Source of the DNA: Cupriavidus phytohabitans
Lineage (GTDB): Bacteria; Pseudomonadota; Gammaproteobacteria; Burkholderiales; Burkholderiaceae
NCBI RefSeq assembly: GCF_000426345.1
Contig: NZ_AUFE01000004.1
Coordinates: 124,001 to 188,000, forward strand
Length of the DNA: 64,000 nt
Direction of reading: 5' to 3'
The first letter of the stretch is position 1. Each line of letters begins with the position of its first letter. Under the pieces are notes generated by a model that was given only the letters and a program-made list of their open reading frames with translations, did not search any database and was not told where the DNA came from. The position numbers and the translations under genes are program-made. This document shows, in pieces, positions 34,567-43,525 of this stretch.

Positions 34567-36463
34567 ATGACCGCCTTTTTCCGCCCCGCCGAGCGCCTGA
34601 TGGCGCGCCTGAACATCAACCAGAAACTGACCCTGATCGCAGTGCTGTTCCTCGTGCCGCTGTGCGGGGCCATGTACGTCGTGCTGCATGGCTCGGCGCA
34701 GTCGATCCGCGCCACCGACAGCGAACGGCGCGGCCTGGCCATCGTCGGCCACGCGCTCGACTTCATGCGCGAGACGCAGGTCCGGCGCGGTGCCGCGAAC
34801 ACCGTACTGGCCGGCAACGCCGGCTTCCGGCCGACCTTCGACGCGGCCGACGGCAAGGCCGCGGCCAACCTCGCCGAACTGCTGCGCGCCACCACCGCCA
34901 ATCCCGGCTTTGCGCTCGAGCCAGCGGCGCGCAAGCTGGAGCAGGACTGGCAGCACCTCCGGGGCCTCGGCCTGAACACCACGCCCGGCCCGCTGTTCGA
35001 GCGTCACAGCGCGCTGGTCAGGCAGACACAGCTGTTCATCGCCGACGTGGCCGAGCGCTCAGAGCTCGCCCTCGACGGCGAAGCCGGCGCGTACTACCTG
35101 ATCAGCCTGCTGGTTGGCCCGATGCCGCGCCTGGCTGAGCACAGCGCGCTGGCGCGCGGGCGCGGCGCTGGCATCATCGCGCAGGGCGGCTATGCCGATG
35201 CCGCGCAGCAGGCCGACCTGGGCGCGCTCGCCGAGCAGATCCAGGAAGGCCTGGAAGCCGTCCGGCGCGATGTCGCGCGCGTGGGCAGGCATGCGCCGGC
35301 ATACCAGCCGCAGGTCGACGCGGCCATGCAGCAGCTGGCGGCGATGGACAACTTCTACCGCACGCTCAAGGTGCGGATGCTCGGCGCCAGCGGCATTGGC
35401 ATCGACGCCAAGACCTATTTCGATGAAGCCAGCGCGGCGATCAACGGCGTGCTGGCCGCCAACAACGAGTTTTCGGCGATCGCCGGCGCTGGGCGTGGTC
35501 GCGCTGGCCCTGGCCTTCTATTTGTTCGGCGGCTTCAGCCGCGGCATGCGCGGCGACGTGCGCACCGTGGGGAACATGGTCGACCGCATCAATGCCGGCG
35601 ACCTGAGCCTGCGCATGGCGGTGCACGGCCGCGACGAGTTCAGCGAAGTCAAGCGCCACCTGCTGTCGCTGGTGGACAGCTGGCGCGGGCTGATCGGCGA
35701 TACCAAGGCCGGCGCACACAACGTGCTGGCTGCCGCCGGCGAGATCGCGCAGGGCAATATCGACCTGTCGCAGCGCACCGAGGAGCAGGCCTCGTCGCTG
35801 GAGCAGACCGCGGCCAGCATGGAGCAGCTCACCGCCACCGTGCAGCAGAACGCCGGCAGTGCCGCACAGGCCAGCGAGCTCGCGCGCGAAGCATCGGACA
35901 TCGCGCTGGCCGGCGGCGCCGCGGTAGGGCGCATGCAGCAGACCATGCAGGACATCGAGGCCGATTCGCGTCGCATTGTCGACATCATCGCGGTGATCGA
36001 TGCCATTGCCTTCCAGACCAATATCCTGGCACTGAACGCGGCGGTGGAGGCAGCCCGCGCGGGCGAGGCCGGCCGCGGCTTCGCCGTGGTGGCGTCCGAG
36101 GTGCGCGGGCTGGCGCAGCGCGCCGGCAACTCGGCCAGGGAAATCGGCACGCTGATCTCGCAGTCCGCGCAGCGGGTGGCCTCTGGCACGTCGCTGGCGG
36201 TGGATGCCACCGCCAGCATGGACAGCACCGTGGCCGCGATCCGGCGCGTGACGGCGATGATGGACGAAATCAGCCATGCCTCGCGCGAGCAGAGCAGCGG
36301 CATCGCGCAGGTCAACCAGGCGGTGGCGCAGATGGATCAGGTCACGCAGCAGAACGCGGCGCTGGTGGAGGAGGCGGCCGCCGCGGCGCAGTCGCTGCAG
36401 GCGCAGGCGCAGCAGATGCAGCGCGCGATGGCGGTGTTCCGCACCGACGCTCGGTCGGCCTGA
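34567..36463 (+). pseudogene. Methyl-accepting chemotaxis protein, frameshifted
   Basis: The start (MTAFFRPAERLMARLNINQKLTLIAVLFLVP) has the first membrane helix and an about 280-residue periplasmic sensor region, in one frame up to about 35488. There the frame must shift to continue with the second membrane helix ([15 protein letters not shown]), a HAMP region and a complete signalling domain (hairpin [35 protein letters not shown]) ending at 36463. Sequence that normally lies before the second helix in such receptors seems short, so a small deletion may accompany the shift. As written, no full receptor can be made. A sequencing error is the alternative. The C-terminus has no CheR-binding pentapeptide. 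Confidence 0.82.
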
Positions 36464-36479
36464 TTCCGGTGGCGCGGGG

Positions 36480-36689
36480 TCAGCGCCGCAGCAGCCAGAT
36501 CACGATCGAGACCACCACCGACACCAGGATGCAGGTCGTGATCGGGAGGTAGAAGCTGAAGCCGTCGCGGACGATATGGATGTCGCCGGGCAGGCGGCCA
36601 AGGCGCTCGAACGGCAGCTTAGACAGCCAGGGCCAGGCTGCTGCGGCGGCGATCAGCAGGCAGCCGAGGATGAGGAGCACGCGTTGCAT
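36480..36689 (-). CDS. DUF2905 family small membrane protein
   Basis: A 69-residue protein with two hydrophobic helices (VLLILGCLLIAAAAAWPWL and ITTCILVSVVVSIVIWLL) flanking the family core LGRLPGDIHIVRDGFSFYLP. DUF2905 proteins are widespread with unknown role. It converges with the receptor gene and is divergent from the acyl-CoA synthetase gene. Confidence 0.88.
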   Translation of the reverse strand: MQRVLLILGCLLIAAAAAWPWLSKLPFERLGRLPGDIHIVRDGFSFYLPITTCILVSVVVSIVIWLLRR

Positions 36690-36877
36690 GGCGGGTTGAG
36701 GACAGGGTGTCTGGTATCGGGACGATGCTGAGCAGTTCGACCAGCGCGGGCGCCGTGGATTCCGCCATGCGGCGCCGGCGGCCCATATCGTCGCTTCCGA
36801 CGAGTCGTGCGGCGGCGCAGCTTCGCGATACTGGCCCCTGCGCATCCCGCGCCGCCGCAACCGGAAGCCGCCCCCTC

Positions 36878-38455
36878 ATGACCCAGAATCCCACGCCGCT
36901 CACCGCGCTCACGCCGTTTGAGAATGCCGATATCCGCACCCTGGTCGACGAACAGGCCGCGCTGCGCGGCGCCCACCCGTTCCTGGTGTGGGAGCCGTTC
37001 GAAGGCGAGGGCCGCACCTGGACCCATGCCGCCTTCGGCCAGGCCGTGCGCCGCTTTGCCGCCGGCCTGCAGGCACGCGGCGTGCAGCCGCGCGAGCGCG
37101 TGCTGGTGCACCTGGACAACTGTCCGGAATCGGTGATCGCGTGGCTGGGCTGCGCCTATGCCGGCGCGGTGCCGGTCACCACCAATACCCGCTCGAGCGC
37201 CGACGAGCTGGCCTACTTCGCCCGCCACAGCGGCGCGGTGGCCGGCATCACGCAGCCGCGCTTCGCCGCGCAGGTGCGGGACGCCGGGCCGGCGCTGGCG
37301 TGGATCGCGGTCACCGCCACCGACAACGGCGCGCCGGCTGTCGCGCCCGGCGACGGCTTCCTGCGCTTCGACCAGGTCGAAGCGGACCCGGCCACCCTGG
37401 CCGAGCGCCCGCACGACCCGTTGGCGCCGTTCGGCATCCAGTACACCTCGGGCACCACCTCGCGGCCCAAGGCGGTGCTGTGGACCCATGCCAATGCGCT
37501 GTGGGGCGCGCGGCTGTGCGCGCAGCACGAAGACCTGCGCCCGGACGACGTCCACCTGGTCCACCTGCCGCTGTTCCATACCAACGCGCAGGTCTACTCG
37601 GTGCTGGCCTCGCTATGGGTCGGCGGCACGGCGGTGCTGCTGCCGCGCTTCTCGGCTTCGCGATTCTGGCCGGTGTCGCTGCGGCATCGCTGCACCTGGA
37701 CCTCGATGGTGCCGTTCTGCGTGCGCGCGCTGCTGGCGCACCCGGTGCCGCCGCGGCACAGCTACCGGCTGTGGGGCAGCGGCGTGAGCTCGCCGCCGAC
37801 CGACGCGCATTTCCGCGTCAAGACCATCGGCTGGTGGGGCATGACCGAGACCATCACGCACGGCACCATCGGCTCGGTGCACCGTCCCAATCCGCCACTA
37901 TCGATGGGGCGGCCCGCGCCGGGCTACGAGATCCATGTGCTCGATGCCGACGGCAGGCCGGTCGCGCCCGGCGAGACCGGCGACTTGTACGTGCGCGGCC
38001 GGCGCGGCGTCTCTCTGTTCCTGGAATACGCCAACGACCCCGAGGCCACCGCCGCAGCCTTCCGCGATGACGGGCTGTTTATCACCGGAGACCGCGTGCG
38101 ATTGGGACACGACGGCGCCCTCTACTTTGCCGACCGCGCCAAGGACATGCTAAAGGTGGGCGGCGAGAACGTCGCCGCGTCCGAGATCGAGCGCGTGATC
38201 GCGGCCGTGCCGGGCGTGGCCGAGGTGGCGGTGGTCGGCCGCAAGCATCCGATGCTGGACGAGGTGCCGGTTGCGTTCGTCATCGCCGCGCCGGCTCCCG
38301 AAGGCGGGCTGCCGGCGCGCATCGCACAGGTGTGCGCGGCGCAGCTCGCCGACTTCAAGCAGCCGCGCGAAATCCGGCTGGTGGACAGTCTGCCGCGCTC
38401 GACGCTGGAGAAGGTGGCCAAGGCACGGCTGCGCGCGCTGCTGGCAGAAGGCTAG
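36878..38455 (+). CDS. AMP-dependent acyl-CoA synthetase/ligase
   Basis: A 525-residue ANL-superfamily enzyme. The P-loop is YTSGTTSRPKAV, the adenine motif WWGMTET, the hinge region ADRAKDMLKVGGENV, and the catalytic Lys lies in STLEKVAKARL. It activates a carboxylic acid as an acyl-adenylate, usually then passed to CoA; the acid is unknown. The ATG (MTQNPTPL) is the first after the divergent DUF2905 gene. A strong hairpin terminator follows, shared with the convergent desaturase gene. Confidence 0.9.
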   Translation: MTQNPTPLTALTPFENADIRTLVDEQAALRGAHPFLVWEPFEGEGRTWTHAAFGQAVRRFAAGLQARGVQPRERVLVHLDNCPESVIAWLGCAYAGAVPVTTNTRSSADELAYFARHSGAVAGITQPRFAAQVRDAGPALAWIAVTATDNGAPAVAPGDGFLRFDQVEADPATLAERPHDPLAPFGIQYTSGTTSRPKAVLWTHANALWGARLCAQHEDLRPDDVHLVHLPLFHTNAQVYSVLASLWVGGTAVLLPRFSASRFWPVSLRHRCTWTSMVPFCVRALLAHPVPPRHSYRLWGSGVSSPPTDAHFRVKTIGWWGMTETITHGTIGSVHRPNPPLSMGRPAPGYEIHVLDADGRPVAPGETGDLYVRGRRGVSLFLEYANDPEATAAAFRDDGLFITGDRVRLGHDGALYFADRAKDMLKVGGENVAASEIERVIAAVPGVAEVAVVGRKHPMLDEVPVAFVIAAPAPEGGLPARIAQVCAAQLADFKQPREIRLVDSLPRSTLEKVAKARLRALLAEG

Positions 38456-38507
38456 GCCGACGCTGCGTTGCGGCGGGCTTCGGCGGGACGCCTCGCAAAC
38501 AACAACG

Positions 38508-38540
38508 AAGCGCAGCGCGGCAAGGCCGCGCTGCGCTTTT
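38508..38540. terminator. Terminator between convergent genes
   Basis: A perfect 14-base stem (AAGCGCAGCGCGGC / GCCGCGCTGCGCTT) with an AAG loop ends in TTTT on the plus strand. It lies between the acyl-CoA synthetase stop and the desaturase stop. The stem can serve both strands, but only the plus strand has a good T-tract. Confidence 0.88.
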
Positions 38541-38556
38541 CTTCCGTGGATTCCGT

Positions 38557-39471
38557 TCAGCTTGCGTTCACCGCCACCGCCCGCTCCGCCTGGGCCTGCT
38601 GGCGCAGGCTTTCGGTGGTGTCGCCGCTGCCGTCCGGCGTCCAGCCCGGGGGCATCACCAGGTAGCCGATTGCCTTGGTCACGCTGCCGGCCCTGGCCAT
38701 GTCGCCGAACAGGCTGACCCAGTGCTCGAACTGGTTGACGAGCGGGTTGTGCGTGGTGGTCGGGTGGACCAGGCCGAAGCGGCAGGGCTCTTCTTCACGC
38801 TCTTCCACATAGGTACCGAACAGGCGGTCGAAGATGATCAGCACGCCGCCGAAGTTGGCATCGAGGTAGTCGATGTTCGAAGCATGGTGCACGCGGTGCG
38901 CCGACGGGGTATTGAACACGTATTCGAGCCAGCCCAGCTTGGGGATCCAGGTGGTATGCAGCCAGAACTGGTACAGCAGGTTCAGGCTCACCGTGGCCAG
39001 CACCACGTCGGGACGAACGCCCAGGAAAACCAGCGGCGCGAAGAAGATGGCGGTGCCGGTGATCTTGCCGGTCCAGCCCAGGCGATAGGCGGTGCCCAGC
39101 GTCAGCTCGTTCGGTGAGTGGTGCACCGCGTGCGTGGCCCAGAAGAAGCGGATGCGGTGCGAGGCGCGGTGGTACCAGTAGTAGCAGAACTCTTGTCCGA
39201 GAAAGAGCAGCAGCACGGCCAGCGCACTGTTGATCTCGACCGTGAAGATGCGGTGCTGCCAGGCAAACGCGAACACCGGCGTGGCCAGCGACAGCGGCAG
39301 CAGCGCCAGCAGCTTGCGGCCTGCCAGGTCGGCCAGCGACAGGGCGACTTCATGCCAGGGGTAGGCCTTGCCCTGGCGGTTCGCCTTGCGTGCCAGAACG
39401 AAGGCTTCGACCAGCGATACCGCCACGATAAACGCCGTGACGTAGAGCGTGAATTTTCCGAGGTTGTGCAT
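38557..39471 (-). CDS. Sterol desaturase/fatty acid hydroxylase family protein
   Basis: A 304-residue integral membrane di-iron enzyme. The His box series is present: HRASH (HxxxH), HAVHH (HxxHH) and HRVHH with a further His downstream, between several hydrophobic helices. Such enzymes hydroxylate or desaturate lipids using O2; substrate unknown. The last 40 residues (AIGYLVMPPGW...ERAVAV) are duplicated as a remnant at 11301-11432. The ATG of MHNLGKF precedes the first helix. It converges on the acyl-CoA synthetase gene, a context compatible with lipid metabolism. Confidence 0.9.
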   Translation of the reverse strand: MHNLGKFTLYVTAFIVAVSLVEAFVLARKANRQGKAYPWHEVALSLADLAGRKLLALLPLSLATPVFAFAWQHRIFTVEINSALAVLLLFLGQEFCYYWYHRASHRIRFFWATHAVHHSPNELTLGTAYRLGWTGKITGTAIFFAPLVFLGVRPDVVLATVSLNLLYQFWLHTTWIPKLGWLEYVFNTPSAHRVHHASNIDYLDANFGGVLIIFDRLFGTYVEEREEEPCRFGLVHPTTTHNPLVNQFEHWVSLFGDMARAGSVTKAIGYLVMPPGWTPDGSGDTTESLRQQAQAERAVAVNAS

Positions 39472-39725
39472 GTCGGGTCCAGTGCGGTGAAGTGGGACGC
39501 TTGGCTTGCGGGGTTGGCTGCTTGCTGCGTCGGTGAGGCAAAGGTAGTGGCTGGACCCTTGCGGCGCCATGCAGCAATTATTTCGCCGTATGTCATGCGT
39601 AGCGGGCCGCGGGCGGTGTAACACCGCGACATCTTTTCCACCGCGAAAAGCCGTGGTCGCTTGCCTATAGTCCGACCGTCGCCGCGACACGGTGCGCGGC
39701 ATGAACCGAACCAGAAGGACCTGCC

Positions 39726-40754
39726 ATGACGAAACGCCCCGCCCATACCGAAAGCTCCCTGCGCCCGACTCGCAAGCTGCGCCTGCCCCGCCTGCTCGGC
39801 ATTGCCGGCGGTGCGCTGGTGATCCTGTCGAGCACGCCCGCCTTTGCCGCATTTGGCGGGCACGGCACGGCCTGCACGCCGCGCGGCACGTTCAACACCG
39901 GGCATATCGGCGCCTGTGGTGGCGGCAGCTGCTCGCACGCCGGCGGCATCGAAGGCCCGCGTGGCGGCCTGGCCACCAGCACCGGCACCGTCACACGCAG
40001 CGCGCCGGGCCAGTTCAGCAACAGCGGCACCGCCATCGGTCCCGACGGCCGCTCGGTGCAGCACGACGGCAGCACCAGTTGCGCAGGCGGCACCTGCTCG
40101 CACAGCGGCGACCTGACCGGCCCCAATGGCCAGACTGCCACCGCCTCTGGCAGCCTGACCCGCGAAGGCATGGGGCAGTACTCATCGTCCGGCACCGTCA
40201 CTGGCGCAAATGGCAATAGCTACGGGCACGCCGCTTCGACCAGCTGCGCCGGCTCGACCTGCTACCGCTCGGGTACCGTGACCGGTGCGCAGGGCGGTAC
40301 CGTCACGCACTCGGGCAGCGCCACCAGCGTGGCGCCTGGGGTCGTGACCACCGGCGGCGGCACTACGGTGGTCCACGGCGCGGCGGTAGCGACCGGCGGC
40401 ACGACAGTCGCCACGGTCGGAACGGTAAGCACTGTGGCTGCCGTCGGCACGGCGGGTACGGCGGGTACGGCGGGTACGGCGGGTATGGCGGTGGCGGTCG
40501 GCACGCCGCCGGTGGTGGTCACGCCGCCGCCCCCGGCGCCGGTCTACGTGCCGGCCCCGGCGCCCGCCACGGTGTACGTGCCGCCGCCCGCGAAGGTCGT
40601 GCTTGCCCCGCCGCCGCCGGTCCGTGTCGTGGTCGCCGCACCGGTGCCGCGCACGGTCTATTTCGCACCGCGCGCGGTCTACGTCGGCCGCCCGGCCGTC
40701 ATGATTCCCGGCCACTGGGCCGGCGGTGTGTGGGTGCCCGCCCACGTGGTCTGA
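39726..40754 (+). CDS. Exported Cys-containing Gly/Ser/Thr repeat protein
   Basis: A 342-residue protein I do not recognise as a named family. A signal peptide (RLLGIAGGALVILSSTPAFA) is followed by about four repeats of some 40-45 residues, each with a C-x2-4-G-(T/S)-C-x-(H/R)-SG core (ACGGGSCSHAGG, SCAGGTCSHSGD, SCAGSTCYRSGT) and a GxxTGxxGxxxxxSG beta-like segment. Then come a T-A-G repeat tract and a Pro/Val-rich tail (VTPPPPAPVYVPAPAPATVYVPPP), ending in GHWAGGVWVPAHVV. It looks like a beta-solenoid-like passenger on an envelope protein with a proline-rich wall-spanning or anchoring tail. Its ATG is preceded by AAGGA. The next genes encode an EF-hand protein and a two-component system on the same strand. 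Confidence 0.78.
   Translation: MTKRPAHTESSLRPTRKLRLPRLLGIAGGALVILSSTPAFAAFGGHGTACTPRGTFNTGHIGACGGGSCSHAGGIEGPRGGLATSTGTVTRSAPGQFSNSGTAIGPDGRSVQHDGSTSCAGGTCSHSGDLTGPNGQTATASGSLTREGMGQYSSSGTVTGANGNSYGHAASTSCAGSTCYRSGTVTGAQGGTVTHSGSATSVAPGVVTTGGGTTVVHGAAVATGGTTVATVGTVSTVAAVGTAGTAGTAGTAGMAVAVGTPPVVVTPPPPAPVYVPAPAPATVYVPPPAKVVLAPPPPVRVVVAAPVPRTVYFAPRAVYVGRPAVMIPGHWAGGVWVPAHVV
40449..40493. repeat. 9-base tandem repeat inside repeat protein
   Basis: Four exact copies of ACGGCGGGT (40449-40484) and a fifth changed copy ATGGCGGTG. They encode Thr-Ala-Gly units and can expand or contract in frame. Confidence 0.9.
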
Positions 40755-40841
40755 GCGCATCGACGTGCTTCCCCCATCGATTTCCCCTTGCCAACTGCCC
40801 TGACTATCGCCGGCGGCGCCGGCCGTCCCACGGAGTCCACC

Positions 40842-41144
40842 ATGAAGAAGATGATTGCAGTGCTTATGTTGTGTATTGTTTCTGCAGGCGCCTGGGCACA
40901 AAGTGCCGAACTGCCCGCAGCGGCAGGCGCCGGTGGAGTACGGGCCGAGCGTGCGTTGCAGCAGCTGCAGGAGCGTTTCGCCGGCGCGAACACCACGCGG
41001 GACGGCAAGCTGACCCGCGAGCAGGCGCAGGCCGGCATGCCGATGGTTGCGAGCCACTTCGACCAGATCGATACGCAGCGGCTGGGCTACGTGACGCTGC
41101 CGCAGATCGAGGCGTTCATGAAGCAGAAGAAGATATCGCGCTGA
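40842..41144 (+). CDS. Small exported EF-hand protein
   Basis: A 100-residue protein: signal peptide MKKMIAVLMLCIVSAGAWAQS, then a helical domain with one recognisable EF-hand loop (NTTRDGKLTREQA) and a second degenerate one (IDTQRLGYVTLPQIEAF). It would be periplasmic and may bind calcium weakly. It starts 87 bases after the Cys-repeat protein and ends about 90 bases before an OmpR-type regulator, so co-transcription is plausible. Confidence 0.82.
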   Translation: MKKMIAVLMLCIVSAGAWAQSAELPAAAGAGGVRAERALQQLQERFAGANTTRDGKLTREQAQAGMPMVASHFDQIDTQRLGYVTLPQIEAFMKQKKISR

Positions 41145-41172
41145 TGTCATGCGCTGATGTCATGCGCTGAAG
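41138..41172. repeat. 13-base tandem repeat at EF-hand gene end
   Basis: GCGCTGATGTCAT occurs twice in tandem (41138-41150, 41151-41163) with a partial third copy; the stop codon of the EF-hand gene lies in the first copy. Confidence 0.85.
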
Positions 41173-41232
41173 CCTGGCGCTGAAAGTCGGGACAGCAAGC
41201 CGCCGGCACGCCGGCATCGCCGGAGACCCGTG

Positions 41233-41946
41233 ATGGAACAGGTGAACAGGATTGTCGTGCTCGACGATGAAGCCGAGCTGCGCAACATGCTGCAACGCTT
41301 CCTGACCGGGCACGGCTTCCGCGTGCGCGCGGTGGCCGACGGCAAGCAGCTCGACAAGTACCTGCAGCGCGAGCCGCACGACCTGCTGGTGCTCGACCTG
41401 ATGATGGAGCCCGAGGACGGCCTCACCATCTGCAAGCGCCTGCGGGCCGAGGGCCACACGCTGCCGATCCTGATGCTGACGGCCAGGGGCGACCCGATGG
41501 ACCGTGTCGCCGGCCTGGAAACGGGTGCCGACGACTACCTCGCCAAGCCCTTCGTGCCGGACGAACTGGTGGCGCGCATCCGCGCGCTGCTGCGCCGGCA
41601 GAAGATGTCGGCCGGCGACCCCACCGTGACCACGCAGAGGCTGCGCTTCGGCGACTTCACCTTCGATGTCGGCAAGCAGACGCTGCTGCGCGGCGGCGAG
41701 CCGGTCGAAGTGCATTCGGCGCAGATGCTGCTGCTGCACGCGCTGGGATCGTCGCCGAACCGTGCGGTCAGCCGCGAGAACCTGCTGGCGCGGGCGCGCG
41801 GGCGCGACCATGACGCGCTCGACCGCAGCATCGACGTGCAGATCCTGCGGCTGCGCCAGATCGTCGAAGACGATCCGTCCAAGCCGCGCTTTATCAAGAC
41901 CGTGTGGGGCGTTGGCTACATGCTGGTCGCCGGTGTGGAATCGTGA
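41233..41946 (+). CDS. OmpR-family response regulator
   Basis: A 237-residue regulator: receiver with DDE pocket, phospho-Asp in LLVLDLMMEPEDG and Lys in DDYLAKPF, then a winged-helix Trans_reg_C domain ending KTVWGVGYMLV. The ATG at 41233 has GGAG seven bases upstream (a GTG one codon earlier is possible). Its stop overlaps the start of the sensor kinase, so the two are translationally coupled. Sequence and length are OmpR-like rather than PhoB-like. Confidence 0.93.
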   Translation: MEQVNRIVVLDDEAELRNMLQRFLTGHGFRVRAVADGKQLDKYLQREPHDLLVLDLMMEPEDGLTICKRLRAEGHTLPILMLTARGDPMDRVAGLETGADDYLAKPFVPDELVARIRALLRRQKMSAGDPTVTTQRLRFGDFTFDVGKQTLLRGGEPVEVHSAQMLLLHALGSSPNRAVSRENLLARARGRDHDALDRSIDVQILRLRQIVEDDPSKPRFIKTVWGVGYMLVAGVES

Positions 41947-43292
41947 CGCGTTCGTCGCCCATGTTCAGGCGCCTGCTGCCGCGCTCGCTGCTGGCGCGCA
42001 ATATCCTGCTGCTGGTGGCGCTGGTGGCCGTTACCCAGGCGTGCTCGCTGACGGTGCTGCTGCATTACGTGCAGCGCCCGCGCATCGAGCGCGCCGCCAT
42101 TGTCTTTGCCGATTACGTGCGCACGCTCGACCGCGTGGTGGCGGCAATACCGCTTGACCCCAGCGGTGTCGCGGCCACGCGCATGGGTGCGCAGGCGCAA
42201 GAGCCCGAGCATGCCGCCGCGAAACCCGCGGCCGACCTGCAGCACCTGTTGCGCACCTGGCAACGCGATGTCTTCATGGAGGCGCTGCGGCGCCACCTGC
42301 CCGCCGACATGCCGGTGCGATGGCAGGCCGGCGAGGCCGAGCAACTCTGGATTCGCATGCATGTGGGCGGCCAACCCCGCTGGATCGGCCTGCCGATCAG
42401 CGAGGACGTGCGCGTCGGCGGCATCGCCACGGCGCTGGCGCTGTCGACCGCGCTGGCGCTGCTCGCGGCACTGACCGGGTACCTGATCCAGCGCCACCTG
42501 AACCGGCCGCTGCAGGACCTGGCGCATGCCGCGCAGGACATTCGCGCCGGATCGACACCGCCACCACTGCCGACCGACGGCCCGACCGAGATCGCCCAGG
42601 TCAGCGGCGCCTTCAACCAGATGACGCAGGCGTTGCAGCAGGCCGAGCAGACGAGGGCACTGATGCTGGCGGGTGTCTCGCACGACATCCGCACGCCACT
42701 GACCAAGCTGCGCCTGGCCATGGCCATGTCCATCCCGCGCGGCGCCGACGACGCGTTCGTGGCCTCGGCCGAGGGCTACCTGGACCACATCGAGACCATC
42801 CTGCAGCAGTTCATGGACTACGCCGGCAGCGGCGAAAAAGAGCAGCCGCAGCCCGGCGACGTCAACGCGCTGGTGTCGCAGCTCGCCGCCGACTTCGCCG
42901 GCCTGGGGCATGAGTTCGAGCTGTCGCTGGCCGAATTGCCGCCGGTTCCCTATCGCCCTGTCAGCCTGATGCGGCTGCTGATGAACCTGATGCAGAACGC
43001 TGTCGTCTACGGCAAGTCAGGCTTCAGCGTGCGCACCTGGCGCGATGCCGCGTGCGCCTACGTGGCGGTCGGCGACCGCGGCACCGGCATCGCCGCGCAT
43101 GAGCTGGAGCAGCTCAAGGCGCCCTTTAGCCGCGGCGCCAATGCGCGCGGCCACGCGGGCGGCACAGGGCTTGGGTTGGCCATCGTCGAGCGCATCGCGC
43201 GGCTGCACGGCGGCTCGCTGCAGTTCCGCCCGCGCGATGGCGGCGGGCTTGAAGCGGTGGTGGCGCTGCCGCTGCAGTCACCGGCGGCGTAG
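41943..43292 (+). CDS. EnvZ-like sensor histidine kinase
   Basis: About 449 residues from a GTG overlapping the regulator's stop (GTGA); an ATG at 41961 is the alternative. Two membrane helices (LARNILLLVALVAVTQACSLTVLL and ATALALSTALALLAALTGYLI) flank a periplasmic region of about 120 residues. A HAMP linker follows, then HisKA with phospho-His in LAGVSHDIRTPLTKLRLAM, and HATPase with NLMQNAVVY, DRGTGI and GGTGLGLAIV. The core matches EnvZ-type kinases. What it senses is unknown; the nearby EF-hand and repeat proteins are possible outputs or partners. Confidence 0.9.
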   Translation: MTRSSPMFRRLLPRSLLARNILLLVALVAVTQACSLTVLLHYVQRPRIERAAIVFADYVRTLDRVVAAIPLDPSGVAATRMGAQAQEPEHAAAKPAADLQHLLRTWQRDVFMEALRRHLPADMPVRWQAGEAEQLWIRMHVGGQPRWIGLPISEDVRVGGIATALALSTALALLAALTGYLIQRHLNRPLQDLAHAAQDIRAGSTPPPLPTDGPTEIAQVSGAFNQMTQALQQAEQTRALMLAGVSHDIRTPLTKLRLAMAMSIPRGADDAFVASAEGYLDHIETILQQFMDYAGSGEKEQPQPGDVNALVSQLAADFAGLGHEFELSLAELPPVPYRPVSLMRLLMNLMQNAVVYGKSGFSVRTWRDAACAYVAVGDRGTGIAAHELEQLKAPFSRGANARGHAGGTGLGLAIVERIARLHGGSLQFRPRDGGGLEAVVALPLQSPAA

Positions 43293-43525
43293 CGCCCCCC
43301 CTTGCTGCCCGGCCCGCCGCGCCGTGACATGGCGCGAAATAATTCCCACATGGCGCCGAGCGCGGGTTTTTCCCATACTCCCGTCACCGCGATGCCGCAC
43401 GGCAACACCGAACCAGGCAGCGCGGCAAGACGCTCCCGATGGTTTGCGATTCCCTGATGCAACAAAGTCGGTGACAGCTCTTCCAGACCACTGACGGCAC
43501 GAATCGCCAACCCAAAGGAACCGAT

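Noticed and set aside
35470..35510. Programmed ribosomal frameshift in the chemotaxis receptor
   Set aside because: No slippery heptamer or stimulatory stem is apparent at the junction, and receptors of this class are not known to use one; deletion or error is simpler.
40449..40493. CRISPR-like or regulatory repeat array
   Set aside because: The 9-base units are in frame within a coding region and encode Thr-Ala-Gly; there are no spacers.
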